From positions 1-64,000 of the forward strand of contig JACKDP010000008.1 in the NCBI GenBank assembly GCA_020633435.1: a stretch of 64,000 bases of DNA, given 5' to 3'. The position numbers and the translations under genes were made by a program. The stretch is from Myxococcales bacterium (lineage in GTDB: Bacteria > Myxococcota_A > Bradymonadia > UBA7976 > UBA1532). This document shows positions 42,905-50,934 of this stretch, in pieces; the stretch's first letter is position 1; each line of letters begins with the position of its first letter. Under the pieces are notes generated by a model. The model was not told the DNA's origin and did not search any database. It was given only the letters and a program-made list of their open reading frames with translations.

Positions 42905-44942
42905 GGGCTCGGCCGGGGGCGCAGGGGGGCCTGGGCCTGCCGCCGGCCTCGGGGCGGGCCGCCGGGGCCTCGTCGGCCACCTGATCGGCGCCGGCCATGT
43001 CGTCGGCGTCGCCGGGGGCCTCGGCCGCCTTCTCCTCCTCGACGGGCTCGGCCTCGGCCTGGGGCGCCCCACCGGCCGCCGCGCCGGCCGCGAAGCCGTC
43101 CGCCGTGGCGGTGCGGCGGCCGCGGGTCGCGCGGTCCTTCGCGGGGCGGGGCCGGTTGCGCGTCCACGCCGGCGGCTCGACGCGGGGAGGCGTCGCGGCG
43201 ATGGCCAGGCCCGCGCGCTGCTGCAGCTCCACGCCGGTGGCGCCCACGATCAGGATGTCGGCCAGGGCGCGGCGATCGATGTTGAACCGCGCGTAATCAT
43301 TCTCGGTTTCCAGCACGACCAGGGCCGTGTAGGGCGAGAGGACGCGGTGCTTCACGGAGAGGTTGAGGATCTGCTGCTTGAGGGCGCCGCGCAGATCGGG
43401 ATCGCCCTGGGTGCTCATCTGCTCCAGCCGCTTGATGCGCGCGCCGACCCAGGCCCGCTCCAGCAGGGGCTTCTCGGCCTCCCGCACCTTGGGGTCGATG
43501 TCGGCCTTGGCGCCGCCGGACAGCATGATCTTGAGGGGCTGGGCGGCGGGCAGCTCGGCGAAGGCCACGACGGCGTCGCCCGCCTGCAGGCCACGCACGT
43601 TGTCGGGCCAGACCCACGTCGCGCCGGGCACCGTGACCTTCACGTCGCCCAGGGTCTTGCGGCCCAGGCGGCCGAGCTGGGCCTCCAGGGCGTCGCGGCC
43701 CTCGACCACCTTGCCGGGCCGGGGCAGGTCGGTGGTGACCACCATCTCCAGCACGTTGGCGTCGCGGGCCGTGGTGTCGACCACCACGTCGGCGCGCTCG
43801 ATGCCGCGGGCCCCCAGGGCCGACAGCCGCACCCGCAGCTTCTCCAGGTCGCGCTCCCCCGCCGTCACCATGCCGTCGCTCATCAGGATGAGGCGACGGC
43901 CGGCGCCGCTGGTCTCCTCCAGCGCCGCGATGGCCGCCTCCAGGCTGGAGGCGCCGAGGGCCCCGCGACGGCGCAGCGCCCCGAGGGCCGCGTCGCCGAA
44001 GCCGGCCGGCGCGCCGTCGTACACGGCCTCCGTGTACTGGTCGAACGCGATGACCTCGACGCGGCCGACGCCGATGGTCTCGAGACCCTTGACGAGGGTG
44101 GTCAGGCCGGCCAGCCGGCCCTCGAAGTCGAGGGCGCGCGAGGCCGAGGTGTCGAAGAGGATGACCGCGTGGGCCAGCGCCTCGGGGCTGCTGTCCCCGG
44201 GCACCACGAACCGGGCCACGGCCAGGTCGCCGTTGCGCAGGCCGTCACCGCCGGCGGGGATGTTGCCGCCGAAGACGACCCAGTCCTGATCCGGGGTGAA
44301 GCCCGTCTTCTCCACCTTGCTGACCTGGTAGCGCGCCGTGGTGCCGCCCAGCGAGCTCTGCACCCCCGGCCCCTCGCTGGCCGCGGTGAGGGCCGTCAGG
44401 CTCAGCTTGTCGATGGCGGGCAGGCCGAGCAGCGGCAGCCGGTAGGCCTCGCCCGCCTGCTTCAGCTCATGGGACCAGGAGACGATGATCTCCTTCTCGC
44501 CGTTGCCGGGGATGGGGAAGACGCGGGCCCGGAAGGTGTTGCCGCTGTCCTGCTCCAGCAGGGCCGGGTCCTGGCGGCGGTGCAGGGCGTCCTCGTAGGC
44601 GCGGCGGGCGGCCTGCTTCTCGACGACCTCGCCCTCCATCCAGTTGCCGCCGATCTTCATGGCGAAGCGGCTGATGGCGGCGCCATCGGGCATCGTGACC
44701 TTGAAGTGGCCCTCGATGGTGCGCGGTGATGGGTTCCTGAAGACGAGCTTGAGCTCGGTGAAGGCCAGGGGCCCGTCCACCACCGCGCGGGCGTCCAGCC
44801 CCACCAGGGCGAGGCCGGTGCCGTCGGAGGCGGTGAGGCTGAAGGGCGCCTCGGGCGTGCCCGCGGCGATCTTGAGAGGCTGGGCGACCGCGGGGGCGGC
44901 CCAGAGGGCGGCCGCGATCAGGAGGAGTGCGCGGTGGTTCAT
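42837..44942 (-). CDS. VIT and von Willebrand A domain protein, N-terminal part
   Basis: A 701-aa exported protein (signal MNHRALLLIAAALWAAPAVA). The VIT domain spans about residues 30-160 (AFTELKLVFRNPSPRTIEGH, DALHRRQDPALLEQDSGNTF). The VWA domain starts at AHAVILFDTSASRALDFEGR, so the metal-site motif is DTSAS. Then come KQQILNLSVKHRVLSPYTAL, typical of VIT/VWA proteins just after VWA, and an acidic linker. The last 40 residues (PPCAPGRAHARQARGGGHRR) are Arg-rich out-of-frame reading, because the frame slips near 42924-42929. The protein would be about 1,100 aa if joined to the preceding entry. Confidence 0.88.
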   Translation of the reverse strand: MNHRALLLIAAALWAAPAVAQPLKIAAGTPEAPFSLTASDGTGLALVGLDARAVVDGPLAFTELKLVFRNPSPRTIEGHFKVTMPDGAAISRFAMKIGGNWMEGEVVEKQAARRAYEDALHRRQDPALLEQDSGNTFRARVFPIPGNGEKEIIVSWSHELKQAGEAYRLPLLGLPAIDKLSLTALTAASEGPGVQSSLGGTTARYQVSKVEKTGFTPDQDWVVFGGNIPAGGDGLRNGDLAVARFVVPGDSSPEALAHAVILFDTSASRALDFEGRLAGLTTLVKGLETIGVGRVEVIAFDQYTEAVYDGAPAGFGDAALGALRRRGALGASSLEAAIAALEETSGAGRRLILMSDGMVTAGERDLEKLRVRLSALGARGIERADVVVDTTARDANVLEMVVTTDLPRPGKVVEGRDALEAQLGRLGRKTLGDVKVTVPGATWVWPDNVRGLQAGDAVVAFAELPAAQPLKIMLSGGAKADIDPKVREAEKPLLERAWVGARIKRLEQMSTQGDPDLRGALKQQILNLSVKHRVLSPYTALVVLETENDYARFNIDRRALADILIVGATGVELQQRAGLAIAATPPRVEPPAWTRNRPRPAKDRATRGRRTATADGFAAGAAAGGAPQAEAEPVEEEKAAEAPGDADDMAGADQVADEAPAARPEAGGRPRPPCAPGRAHARQARGGGHRRRGARRDGAPR

Positions 44943-45052
44943 GATGCTGCCTCGACTGGAGACCGGTTGCGTGCGACGGTGAACGCGCCGGGTTTCGAAA
45001 GGATCCACCGCACGGTGCACGCTGCACCCGGCGCTGTAAAGGCGGGCTGGCC

Positions 45053-45907
45053 ATGAAAATCCACCACCTCGACTGCGGGCGGATGCACCCCATCCTGCCT
45101 CGCCTCGTCCTCGGCCCCGTCGCCGAGGCCCACCGGCACCTCGTCTGCCACTGCCTGCTCATCGAGACGCCCCGCGACGGGCTCATCCTGGTGGACAGCG
45201 GCTACGGCACGGCCGACTGTGCCCACCCGCGCGAGCGCCTGGGCCGCTTCTTCCTGAGCATCGCCCGCCCCGAGCTGCGGCTCGAGGCCACCGCCCTCGC
45301 CCAGGTGCAGGCCCTCGGCTTCGACCCCGCCGACGTGCGCCACATCATCCTGACGCACCTCGACGTCGACCACGCCGGCGGCCTGCCCGACTTCCCGGAC
45401 GCGACCGTGCACGTCATGGCCCGCGAGCTCGAGGCCGCCCGCACCGCCCGGGGGCGCCACCGCCTGCGCTACCGCCCGGCGAGCTGGGCCCACCAGCCGC
45501 GCTGGCACCTGCACGACGACCCGGCCGGCGAGCGCTGGGCCGGCTTCGAGGCCGTGCGTCCCCTGCCCGGCGTCGACCCGGATGTGTTGCTCGTGCCCCT
45601 GGCCGGCCACAGCCCCGGGCACTGCGGCGTGGCCGTGAAGGCCGCCGCGGGCGGCTGGATGCTCCACGCCGGCGACGCGTACTTCCACCGCGGGATCGTG
45701 CGCCCGGAGGCCGGCCGACCCACCGCCGGCCTGTGGATCTTCGAGACGTTCACCCAGTGGCGCGCCGACGCCCGACGACGAAATCAGTCGGCGCTGCGAG
45801 CACTTGCGGCCGATGAGGCGTCCGACGTGGCCATCTTCTGCGCCCACGATGCCGTAGAGCTCTCCAGGTTTCACCCTGAGGGTCCATCGCCCCAACTCTT
45901 GCGTTGA
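45053..45907 (+). CDS. Metallo-beta-lactamase-fold hydrolase (lactonase-like)
   Basis: A 284-aa MBL-fold enzyme. Metal ligands are visible in ILTHLDVDHAGGLPDFPDA (His102, Asp104, Asp106, His107), LVPLAGHSPGHCGVAVK and WMLHAGDAYFH, with a late CAHDAVELSR. The order HxDxDH with Asp rather than His at the third place is typical of AttM-like N-acyl-homoserine lactonases and relatives. Quorum-signal cleavage is possible but not proven. Stand-alone gene, divergent from the VIT/VWA gene. Its stop codon lies inside the -35 box of the next gene. Confidence 0.88.
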   Translation: MKIHHLDCGRMHPILPRLVLGPVAEAHRHLVCHCLLIETPRDGLILVDSGYGTADCAHPRERLGRFFLSIARPELRLEATALAQVQALGFDPADVRHIILTHLDVDHAGGLPDFPDATVHVMARELEAARTARGRHRLRYRPASWAHQPRWHLHDDPAGERWAGFEAVRPLPGVDPDVLLVPLAGHSPGHCGVAVKAAAGGWMLHAGDAYFHRGIVRPEAGRPTAGLWIFETFTQWRADARRRNQSALRALAADEASDVAIFCAHDAVELSRFHPEGPSPQLLR

Positions 45908-45932
45908 CAGGCGCCTGGGGAATCCGCACGAT
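45904..45932 (+). promoter_or_regulatory. Candidate sigma-70 promoter
   Basis: A perfect TTGACA at 45904-45909 is followed after 17 bp by CACGAT (45927-45932). It lies just before the small lipoprotein gene at 45965, whose AAGGA site is eight bases from ATG. Confidence 0.45.
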
Positions 45933-45964
45933 GCGCGCACCCCCTGACACCAAGGATCACCAGC

Positions 45965-46384
45965 ATGAACCTGCTCAAGCCCTTCTTCGGCACCGTCATC
46001 CTCGGCTCCCTCCTCTTCGGCTGCGGCAAGAACGAGGCGGTCGTTGCGGCCGAGCAGATGGCCGAGGCCGTCTGCGCCTGCAAGGACATGGCCTGCGCCC
46101 AGAAGGCCTCGCAGGAGCAGGCCGAGAAGCTGATGAAGTTCAAGGACAAGAAGGGCACCGAGGCGGACGTCGAGGCCATCAAGAAGGCCGGCGAGAAGAC
46201 CGCGGAGTGCCTCAAGAACATCATCAAGGACTCGGTCAAGATCGAGAAGCCCGCGATGAAGGCGCCCGAGACGGCCGCCGCCCCGGCCACCGCCGCTGCC
46301 GCCCCCGAGACGGCCGCCGCCGAGCCCGCCGAGGCCCCCAAGGCCGCCGAGCCCACCGAGGCGGAGGAGGAGGGCGGCGAGTGA
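45965..46384 (+). CDS. Small Lys/Ala/Glu-rich lipoprotein
   Basis: A 139-aa lipoprotein (MNLLKPFFGTVILGSLLFGC, Cys20). Residues 30-90 form a charged helical segment with four cysteines (AVCACKDMACAQKASQEQ and TAECLKNI). The last 50 residues are Ala/Pro/Glu repeats. Lys-rich codons and a dedicated promoter and terminator suggest an abundant product. No family recognised; helical Cys-rich small lipoproteins of this type are frequent in this lineage. Confidence 0.78.
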   Translation: MNLLKPFFGTVILGSLLFGCGKNEAVVAAEQMAEAVCACKDMACAQKASQEQAEKLMKFKDKKGTEADVEAIKKAGEKTAECLKNIIKDSVKIEKPAMKAPETAAAPATAAAAPETAAAEPAEAPKAAEPTEAEEEGGE

Positions 46385-46401
46385 TCGCCTCCTGACTCCT
46401 G

Positions 46402-46430
46402 AAAAAGGGCGCCGCTGGGCGCCCTTTTTT
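46402..46430 (+). terminator. Rho-independent terminator
   Basis: Stem GGGCGCC (46407-46413) pairs with GGCGCCC (46418-46424), loop GCTG, followed by six T and preceded by five A. It lies 17 bp after the small lipoprotein stop. Confidence 0.92.
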
Positions 46431-46489
46431 GTTTGTATCTCGGCGTGCTGGATGTCAGACACCGGGCCGGACGCAAGCGAGGAGCGCAC

Positions 46490-47002
46490 ATGATCAAGGC
46501 GATGGCCCGCGGGGCCCTGGACCGGCTCGATCGACGCGGACGCGGCGTGGCCTTCACCGTCGGCGGCATGGGCGCCCTCCTGGCCGGCCGCAAGGTCACG
46601 GCCCTGGGGCTCTTCTCCCAGGGTCTCCGGGATCTGGAGGCCGAGTGGCGGGCCGTGCACCCCGAGTTCCAGGGGGGCCTGCGGGCGCGCTGGCAGGAGG
46701 CCGTCGAGTTCTACGAGGCCACCCACACCGACGCCACCAACCGCCGCCTGCACATCATCGGCATCCCGCTCATCGTGGGCGGGGCCGTGGGCCTGCTGGT
46801 CTGGCCGTCCTACTCGCCCCCGTGGGCCCTGTCGGCGGGCACCTTCGCCTCGGGCTGGGTGCTGAACATCGTCGGCCACGCGGTGTACGAGAAGAACGCC
46901 CCCGCCTTCGCCGACGACCCCCTGTCGTTCATCGCCGGGCCCGTCTTCGACGCGGTGCAGGTCAAGGCGATCATCGGGCGTCTCGCCCGCCGTGGTGCCT
47001 GA
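46490..47002 (+). CDS. Mpo1-like (DUF962) membrane protein
   Basis: A 170-aa membrane protein of the Mpo1/DUF962 family, related to yeast 2-hydroxy fatty-acid dioxygenase. Family residues: TDATNRRLHIIGIPLIVGG (conserved His), WPSYSPPWALSAG, then GWVLNIVGHAVYEKNAPAFA (second conserved His) and PLSFIAGPVFD. Two or three membrane segments. Start ATG 46490 has GAGGAG upstream; an earlier in-frame ATG at 46433 falls in the terminator U-tract region and is unlikely. Confidence 0.85.
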   Translation: MIKAMARGALDRLDRRGRGVAFTVGGMGALLAGRKVTALGLFSQGLRDLEAEWRAVHPEFQGGLRARWQEAVEFYEATHTDATNRRLHIIGIPLIVGGAVGLLVWPSYSPPWALSAGTFASGWVLNIVGHAVYEKNAPAFADDPLSFIAGPVFDAVQVKAIIGRLARRGA

Positions 47003-48137
47003 TCGACGCCCCCCAGCGGGCCTGGCAGCCGCCCTGGAGGCGCTGACGGCCCACGTCGACGGCCTCGCGCGGGCCGCCGGCATCCCCCTGCCCGCCCACC
47101 TCCCGCTCACCCTGCCCTTGCTGGGACCGCTGCCGGAGCGCGCGGCCGCCGTCGAGCGCGCCGTCGCGGCCGCCCTGGAGGCCAGCCGGCCCGCCCAGGC
47201 CATCTGGCGCGAGGGGCGCGTCTTCTGCCCGCGCTGCGAGTCCCTCGACTGCGCCCACGCCGCGCCGCCGAGCCCGACGACGGTCTTCGGCGGCTACGCC
47301 CCGACGGGCTGGCCCCAATGGCTTGATTTCACTCAGGTCTGCGTCGACCGGCGCGTGCCCGGCCTCGACGGCATCTTCGCGGATCCTCCCCAGGTGGTGG
47401 GCTACGCCGACGCCGACGCGCTCACCGCCGCCCTGCTGCCGGAGTACGCCGCTGCGCTGGCGCCGTGGCGGCCGCTCGGCCAGGTGGTGGTGGGGCCGGT
47501 GCCCGCCGATCCCGGCCGCCCGCGCCACAGCGAGCGGCACGCCCTCACCCTGCAGGTGGTCGCGCTGGCCCAGCCGGGCAGCCCCGCCACCTTGCGGCTC
47601 AACACCCTGGGCCTGTCGAGCGAGGTCATCATCGACGCCGCGACGGACGGCCCGCCCCGCGGCGTCGCCGAGGGCCTGTGGCGCACGCTCCAGCAGGCGC
47701 ACCGCCTGGTCGCCCGCCTCAACCGCCGGGCTGGCACGGCCGCCGCCCGGGGTGAGGCCTTCGACCGGGCCGCCGCGCTGTCGACGCTGCTCGGGCGGCT
47801 GCGAGCTGATCTCGTCCGCCTCTTCGAGCCCCGCACCTGGCGCACCCGCCACGCCGACGACCGCCACCAGGCCGGCGTCCGCCCCACGGAGACGGCGCTC
47901 GGAGACGCCCGCGAGGCCGGCGACGACCGCCTCTACCTCGACACCCGGCGCGAGACCGTCATCGTCATCGGCCCGCGCGGCCGGGCTCACGTCTTCACGC
48001 TCCGCGGCCGCCACGTCACCAGCCTGCGCCTGGCCCCCGGCGAGCTGACGCGCCGCACCGGCCGCGATCGCTGGAAGCCCCTGGCGCCCGACGCCGCCCA
48101 GGCGTTCCGCGACGCGCTGCCCCTGCCCGCGCCATGA
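46992..48137 (+). CDS. Hypothetical protein with a Cys knuckle
   Basis: A 381-aa soluble protein starting at GTG 46992, overlapping the Mpo1-like gene by 11 bp. Residues about 75-90 contain FCPRCESLDCAHA, a probable metal knuckle, followed by TVFGGYAPTGWPQWLDFTQV. The middle is helical (LWRTLQQAHRLVARLNRRAG) and the end is beta-rich with VIVIGPRGRAHVFTLRGRHV. No family assigned. The overlap with both neighbours suggests one transcription unit through 52.6 kb. Confidence 0.7.
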   Translation: MVPDRRPPAGLAAALEALTAHVDGLARAAGIPLPAHLPLTLPLLGPLPERAAAVERAVAAALEASRPAQAIWREGRVFCPRCESLDCAHAAPPSPTTVFGGYAPTGWPQWLDFTQVCVDRRVPGLDGIFADPPQVVGYADADALTAALLPEYAAALAPWRPLGQVVVGPVPADPGRPRHSERHALTLQVVALAQPGSPATLRLNTLGLSSEVIIDAATDGPPRGVAEGLWRTLQQAHRLVARLNRRAGTAAARGEAFDRAAALSTLLGRLRADLVRLFEPRTWRTRHADDRHQAGVRPTETALGDAREAGDDRLYLDTRRETVIVIGPRGRAHVFTLRGRHVTSLRLAPGELTRRTGRDRWKPLAPDAAQAFRDALPLPAP

Positions 48138-49009
48138 CCCGGCTCCTGGCCACCGCCCTGCTGCTTGCCGCCTGCACCCGCCCCACCGGCGCTCGCTACC
48201 CGGCCCCCATCCTGGAGGCCTCGGGCCTCGTGGCCAGCCGCCAGCACCCGGGCGTCTTCTGGACGCACAACGACTCGGGGGACGAGGCGCGGGTCTTCGC
48301 CGTGCGGTCGGACGGCCGCATCCTGGGCGAGGTGGCCATCCAGGGGGCCACCCACGTGGACTGGGAGGACGTCGCCGTCGACGACGCCGGGCACCTGTAC
48401 CTGGCCGACTTCGGCAACAACCGCAGCGTGCGGGCCGACCTGCGCGTGTACCGCCTGCCGGAGCCCGCGCCGGGCGCCGACCGCGCCCGGGTGGATCGCG
48501 TGCTGGCGTTCCGCTACCCCGACCAGACGCGGTGGCCCGACCCCGAGGAGCGCTTCGACGCCGAGGCCCTGTTCTGGGCGCGCGGCGCCCTCTACCTGCT
48601 GACGAAGCACCGCCAGGACGGGCGCACGGCCCTCTACCGCTTTCCGGACCTCAGCGGGGCGGCCGGCGAGCAGGTCCTCGTGCGCGTCGGGGAGCGCCAG
48701 GTCGACGCCGACGCGAAGCTCGGCCGCGTCACGGCGGCCGACGTCACCCCCGATGGGGCGCACCTCGTCGTCCTCACCTACGGCGCGCTGCTGCTGTTCG
48801 ACCGGCCCGCGACCGGGGACGACTACCTCGCGAACCTGCAGCGGCGCATCGACCTGGACCCCAAGGTGCTGCGACAGTGTGAGGCCGTGGCCTGGGATGG
48901 CGAGGACGTGCTGGTGACCAACGAGCAGGGCGACATCTTCCGTCTGCGGGCCGCCCGGCGCTGGCCGGCCGATCGGTGGCAGGGCGAGGTGGAGCGGGCG
49001 GGTCCATGA
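48134..49009 (+). CDS. Propeller-like lipoprotein
   Basis: A 291-aa lipoprotein (MTRLLATALLLAAC, Cys14), ATG overlapping the previous stop. Repeating strands (GVFWTHNDSGDEARVFAVRS, DWEDVAVDDAGHLYLADFGN, AEALFWARGALYLLTKHRQD, CEAVAWDGEDVLVTNEQGDI) suggest a beta-propeller of the SMP-30 or phytase-like kind. HNDSG and DFGNN are typical of such envelope proteins. Enzyme activity cannot be judged. Confidence 0.8.
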   Translation: MTRLLATALLLAACTRPTGARYPAPILEASGLVASRQHPGVFWTHNDSGDEARVFAVRSDGRILGEVAIQGATHVDWEDVAVDDAGHLYLADFGNNRSVRADLRVYRLPEPAPGADRARVDRVLAFRYPDQTRWPDPEERFDAEALFWARGALYLLTKHRQDGRTALYRFPDLSGAAGEQVLVRVGERQVDADAKLGRVTAADVTPDGAHLVVLTYGALLLFDRPATGDDYLANLQRRIDLDPKVLRQCEAVAWDGEDVLVTNEQGDIFRLRAARRWPADRWQGEVERAGP

Positions 49010-50610
49010 CGTTCGACGAGGCGATGGCCATCCTCGGGGTCGGCGTGGAGGCGGGTGAAGATGGCGCCCGCCGGGCCTACCTGCGCCTGGTCCGGGTGCA
49101 CAAGCCCGACCGGGATCCCGAGGGATTCCGCCGGGTTCGCGAGGCCTGGGAGCGCGTGCGGCCAGAGATCGCGTTCCGCGCCCAGCTCTTCCGGCCCGCC
49201 GTACCGTCGGAACCGCCGGTGGCCGGCGAGGCCGACGCCTGGGCGGACGAGGAAGACGACGACGAGGACGAGGGCGACGAGGACGACGACGAGGCCGAGG
49301 CGCGACCCGCCACGCCCGACGACGACCGCTACCCCCCGAACGCCACCCGCGACCTGCCCCCCCTGACGGTCGCCCAGATCAAGCCCCCCGGCCCCGGCAA
49401 CCCCTGGGCGGAGAGCCCCACGCCCCTGCTCGCCGTCGCCGAGCGCGCGCCGCTCCAGGTGCACCTGCATCCACCGCCGCGGCTGCGGATGGGGCCGGCC
49501 CAGGGCCACCGCGTGCGCGTCGAGGAGCGCAGCCCGGCGCCGCCCCCCGCCCCCGCCGAGGCTCCCGAGAACGTCCGGCCGCTCGGCGTGCCGTGGGCGC
49601 TGCTGGAGTCCGGCCACCAGCGCCTGCGCGCCGGGGAGTTCGCCGGCATCGCCGACGTCATCGCCGCCTTCGAGGAGGCGCGACGGCGGCCCGAGGCCCC
49701 CGAGCCGTCGGCGGCCACGGGCATCAGCGTCGTCCTGCTGCTCTGGAGCCAGGGCCGCATCGCGGCCGCCCGGGACGTCTTCGGCCGCCTGCGCGCCTGG
49801 CTGACGGCCACCGGCGCCGAGCGGCGCCTCATGGGTGGCGGCCTCGCCGCGCGCCTCGCCGTGGCCACGGGCCTCGCCGCCCTGCCGCCCGAGAGCCCCG
49901 AGGCCCCCATCCGCGCCATCGCCCGCGCCACGCTCGACGACCACCTGGAGAAGGCCCACGGCGACCTGCGCACCTTCGCGCGGGAGAGCCCGTACAGCGC
50001 CGGCATCTCCGCCGCCGACTTCCAGCGCTGCGCCCCGCTGCTCGCCGGCATGTTCGCCGACAGCCTCCAGAGCCAGCCGGTGCATGGCTTCTCGGTGCCC
50101 CAGCCCAAGAAGAAGAGCCGCGCGCCCATCTTCAGCATCGGCCTGCTCGTGATGCTCGGGGCCCTCTTCCTCGCCCGCATCGGCGGCGACAGCCGGCGGG
50201 CGCCGGCCTACACCTATCGGCCACCCCCCATCGACTTCAAGATGGCCCCGCTGACGCTGCCGCGCCTGGACTTCAAGGCGCCCCGCGTCGACCTCCAGGT
50301 CATCATGTTGCAGCGCTATGTGCTCGATATCTGTGAGGAAGATCTCGAGAGCGAGGCCGCCCCCTGCCGCCTCGCGCGCGCCATCCACGAGGCCGCCAGC
50401 AAGCACGACTGCGCCGCGGTCGAGGCCGGCGTCGCGGCGCTGGAGGCCACCGGGCCGCCTCGCCCCCGCGGCCAGCCCACCAACCTGAAGTACCGCCTGC
50501 TGGCCCTCACCGCGCGGCGGCGCTGCGCCCTGCCCTCCAGCGGCACCGTCGAGCCCGTCGACGCCGGGGCCGATGTGGGCCATGACAACGACGCAGGGCC
50601 GGGTCCCTGA
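49006..50610 (+). CDS. J-domain-like membrane protein with degenerate HPD motif
   Basis: A 534-aa protein. Residues 1-55 resemble a J-domain (FDEAMAILGVGVEAGEDGAR, AYLRLVRVHKPDRDPEGFRR), but the diagnostic HPD reads HKPD (His32-Asp35), so Hsp70 stimulation may be altered. An Asp/Glu-run linker follows (residues 75-95), then a helical cytoplasmic domain, a membrane segment (APIFSIGLLVMLGALFLARI) and a periplasmic tail with paired cysteines (DICEEDLESEAAPCRLARAI). ATG overlaps the previous stop. The Hsp70 gene hscC lies downstream, which supports a chaperone role. Confidence 0.75.
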   Translation: MTFDEAMAILGVGVEAGEDGARRAYLRLVRVHKPDRDPEGFRRVREAWERVRPEIAFRAQLFRPAVPSEPPVAGEADAWADEEDDDEDEGDEDDDEAEARPATPDDDRYPPNATRDLPPLTVAQIKPPGPGNPWAESPTPLLAVAERAPLQVHLHPPPRLRMGPAQGHRVRVEERSPAPPPAPAEAPENVRPLGVPWALLESGHQRLRAGEFAGIADVIAAFEEARRRPEAPEPSAATGISVVLLLWSQGRIAAARDVFGRLRAWLTATGAERRLMGGGLAARLAVATGLAALPPESPEAPIRAIARATLDDHLEKAHGDLRTFARESPYSAGISAADFQRCAPLLAGMFADSLQSQPVHGFSVPQPKKKSRAPIFSIGLLVMLGALFLARIGGDSRRAPAYTYRPPPIDFKMAPLTLPRLDFKAPRVDLQVIMLQRYVLDICEEDLESEAAPCRLARAIHEAASKHDCAAVEAGVAALEATGPPRPRGQPTNLKYRLLALTARRRCALPSSGTVEPVDAGADVGHDNDAGPGP

Positions 50611-50655
50611 CCGCGGTGCCTGGCCGTACATGGGACGCAGCACACGGGGGCAGCC

Positions 50656-50934
50656 GTGACCACCGAAGAAGCCCGGACGCTCCTCGGCCTGGAGGCCGAC
50701 GTGACGCCGGAGGACGCCCGGCGGCCGTGGGCGCGCCTCGCACTCTTCGGGCTCGTCACCGTGGTCGTCGCGGTGCTCCACCTCAAGGGCTGGGGCCTCT
50801 CGGCCCTCTTCGGCGGCTCGCAGCCGCTCACGCCACCGATCACCCGCACCGTCGCGGGTCTGGCCCTTCCTCTGGATTCCGCGCCGCCATCCGCCCACAA
50901 TGCCGACTCCGAGCGTCCTGGGGAGGCACCGTGA
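50656..50934 (+). CDS. Small membrane protein with truncated J-like head
   Basis: A 92-aa protein from GTG 50656. The head TTEEARTLLGLEADVTPEDA resembles helix I-II of a J-domain, but HPD and helix III are missing. One membrane segment (ARLALFGLVTVVVAVLHLKG) and a Pro/Ala tail follow. Its stop overlaps the GTG of hscC (GTGA). Either a decayed J-protein or a small adaptor for the Hsp70. Confidence 0.55.
   Translation: MTTEEARTLLGLEADVTPEDARRPWARLALFGLVTVVVAVLHLKGWGLSALFGGSQPLTPPITRTVAGLALPLDSAPPSAHNADSERPGEAP

Noticed and set aside
46433..46489. Earlier ATG for the Mpo1-like gene
   Set aside because: It lies at the end of the terminator region and lacks a ribosome site; ATG 46490 has one.
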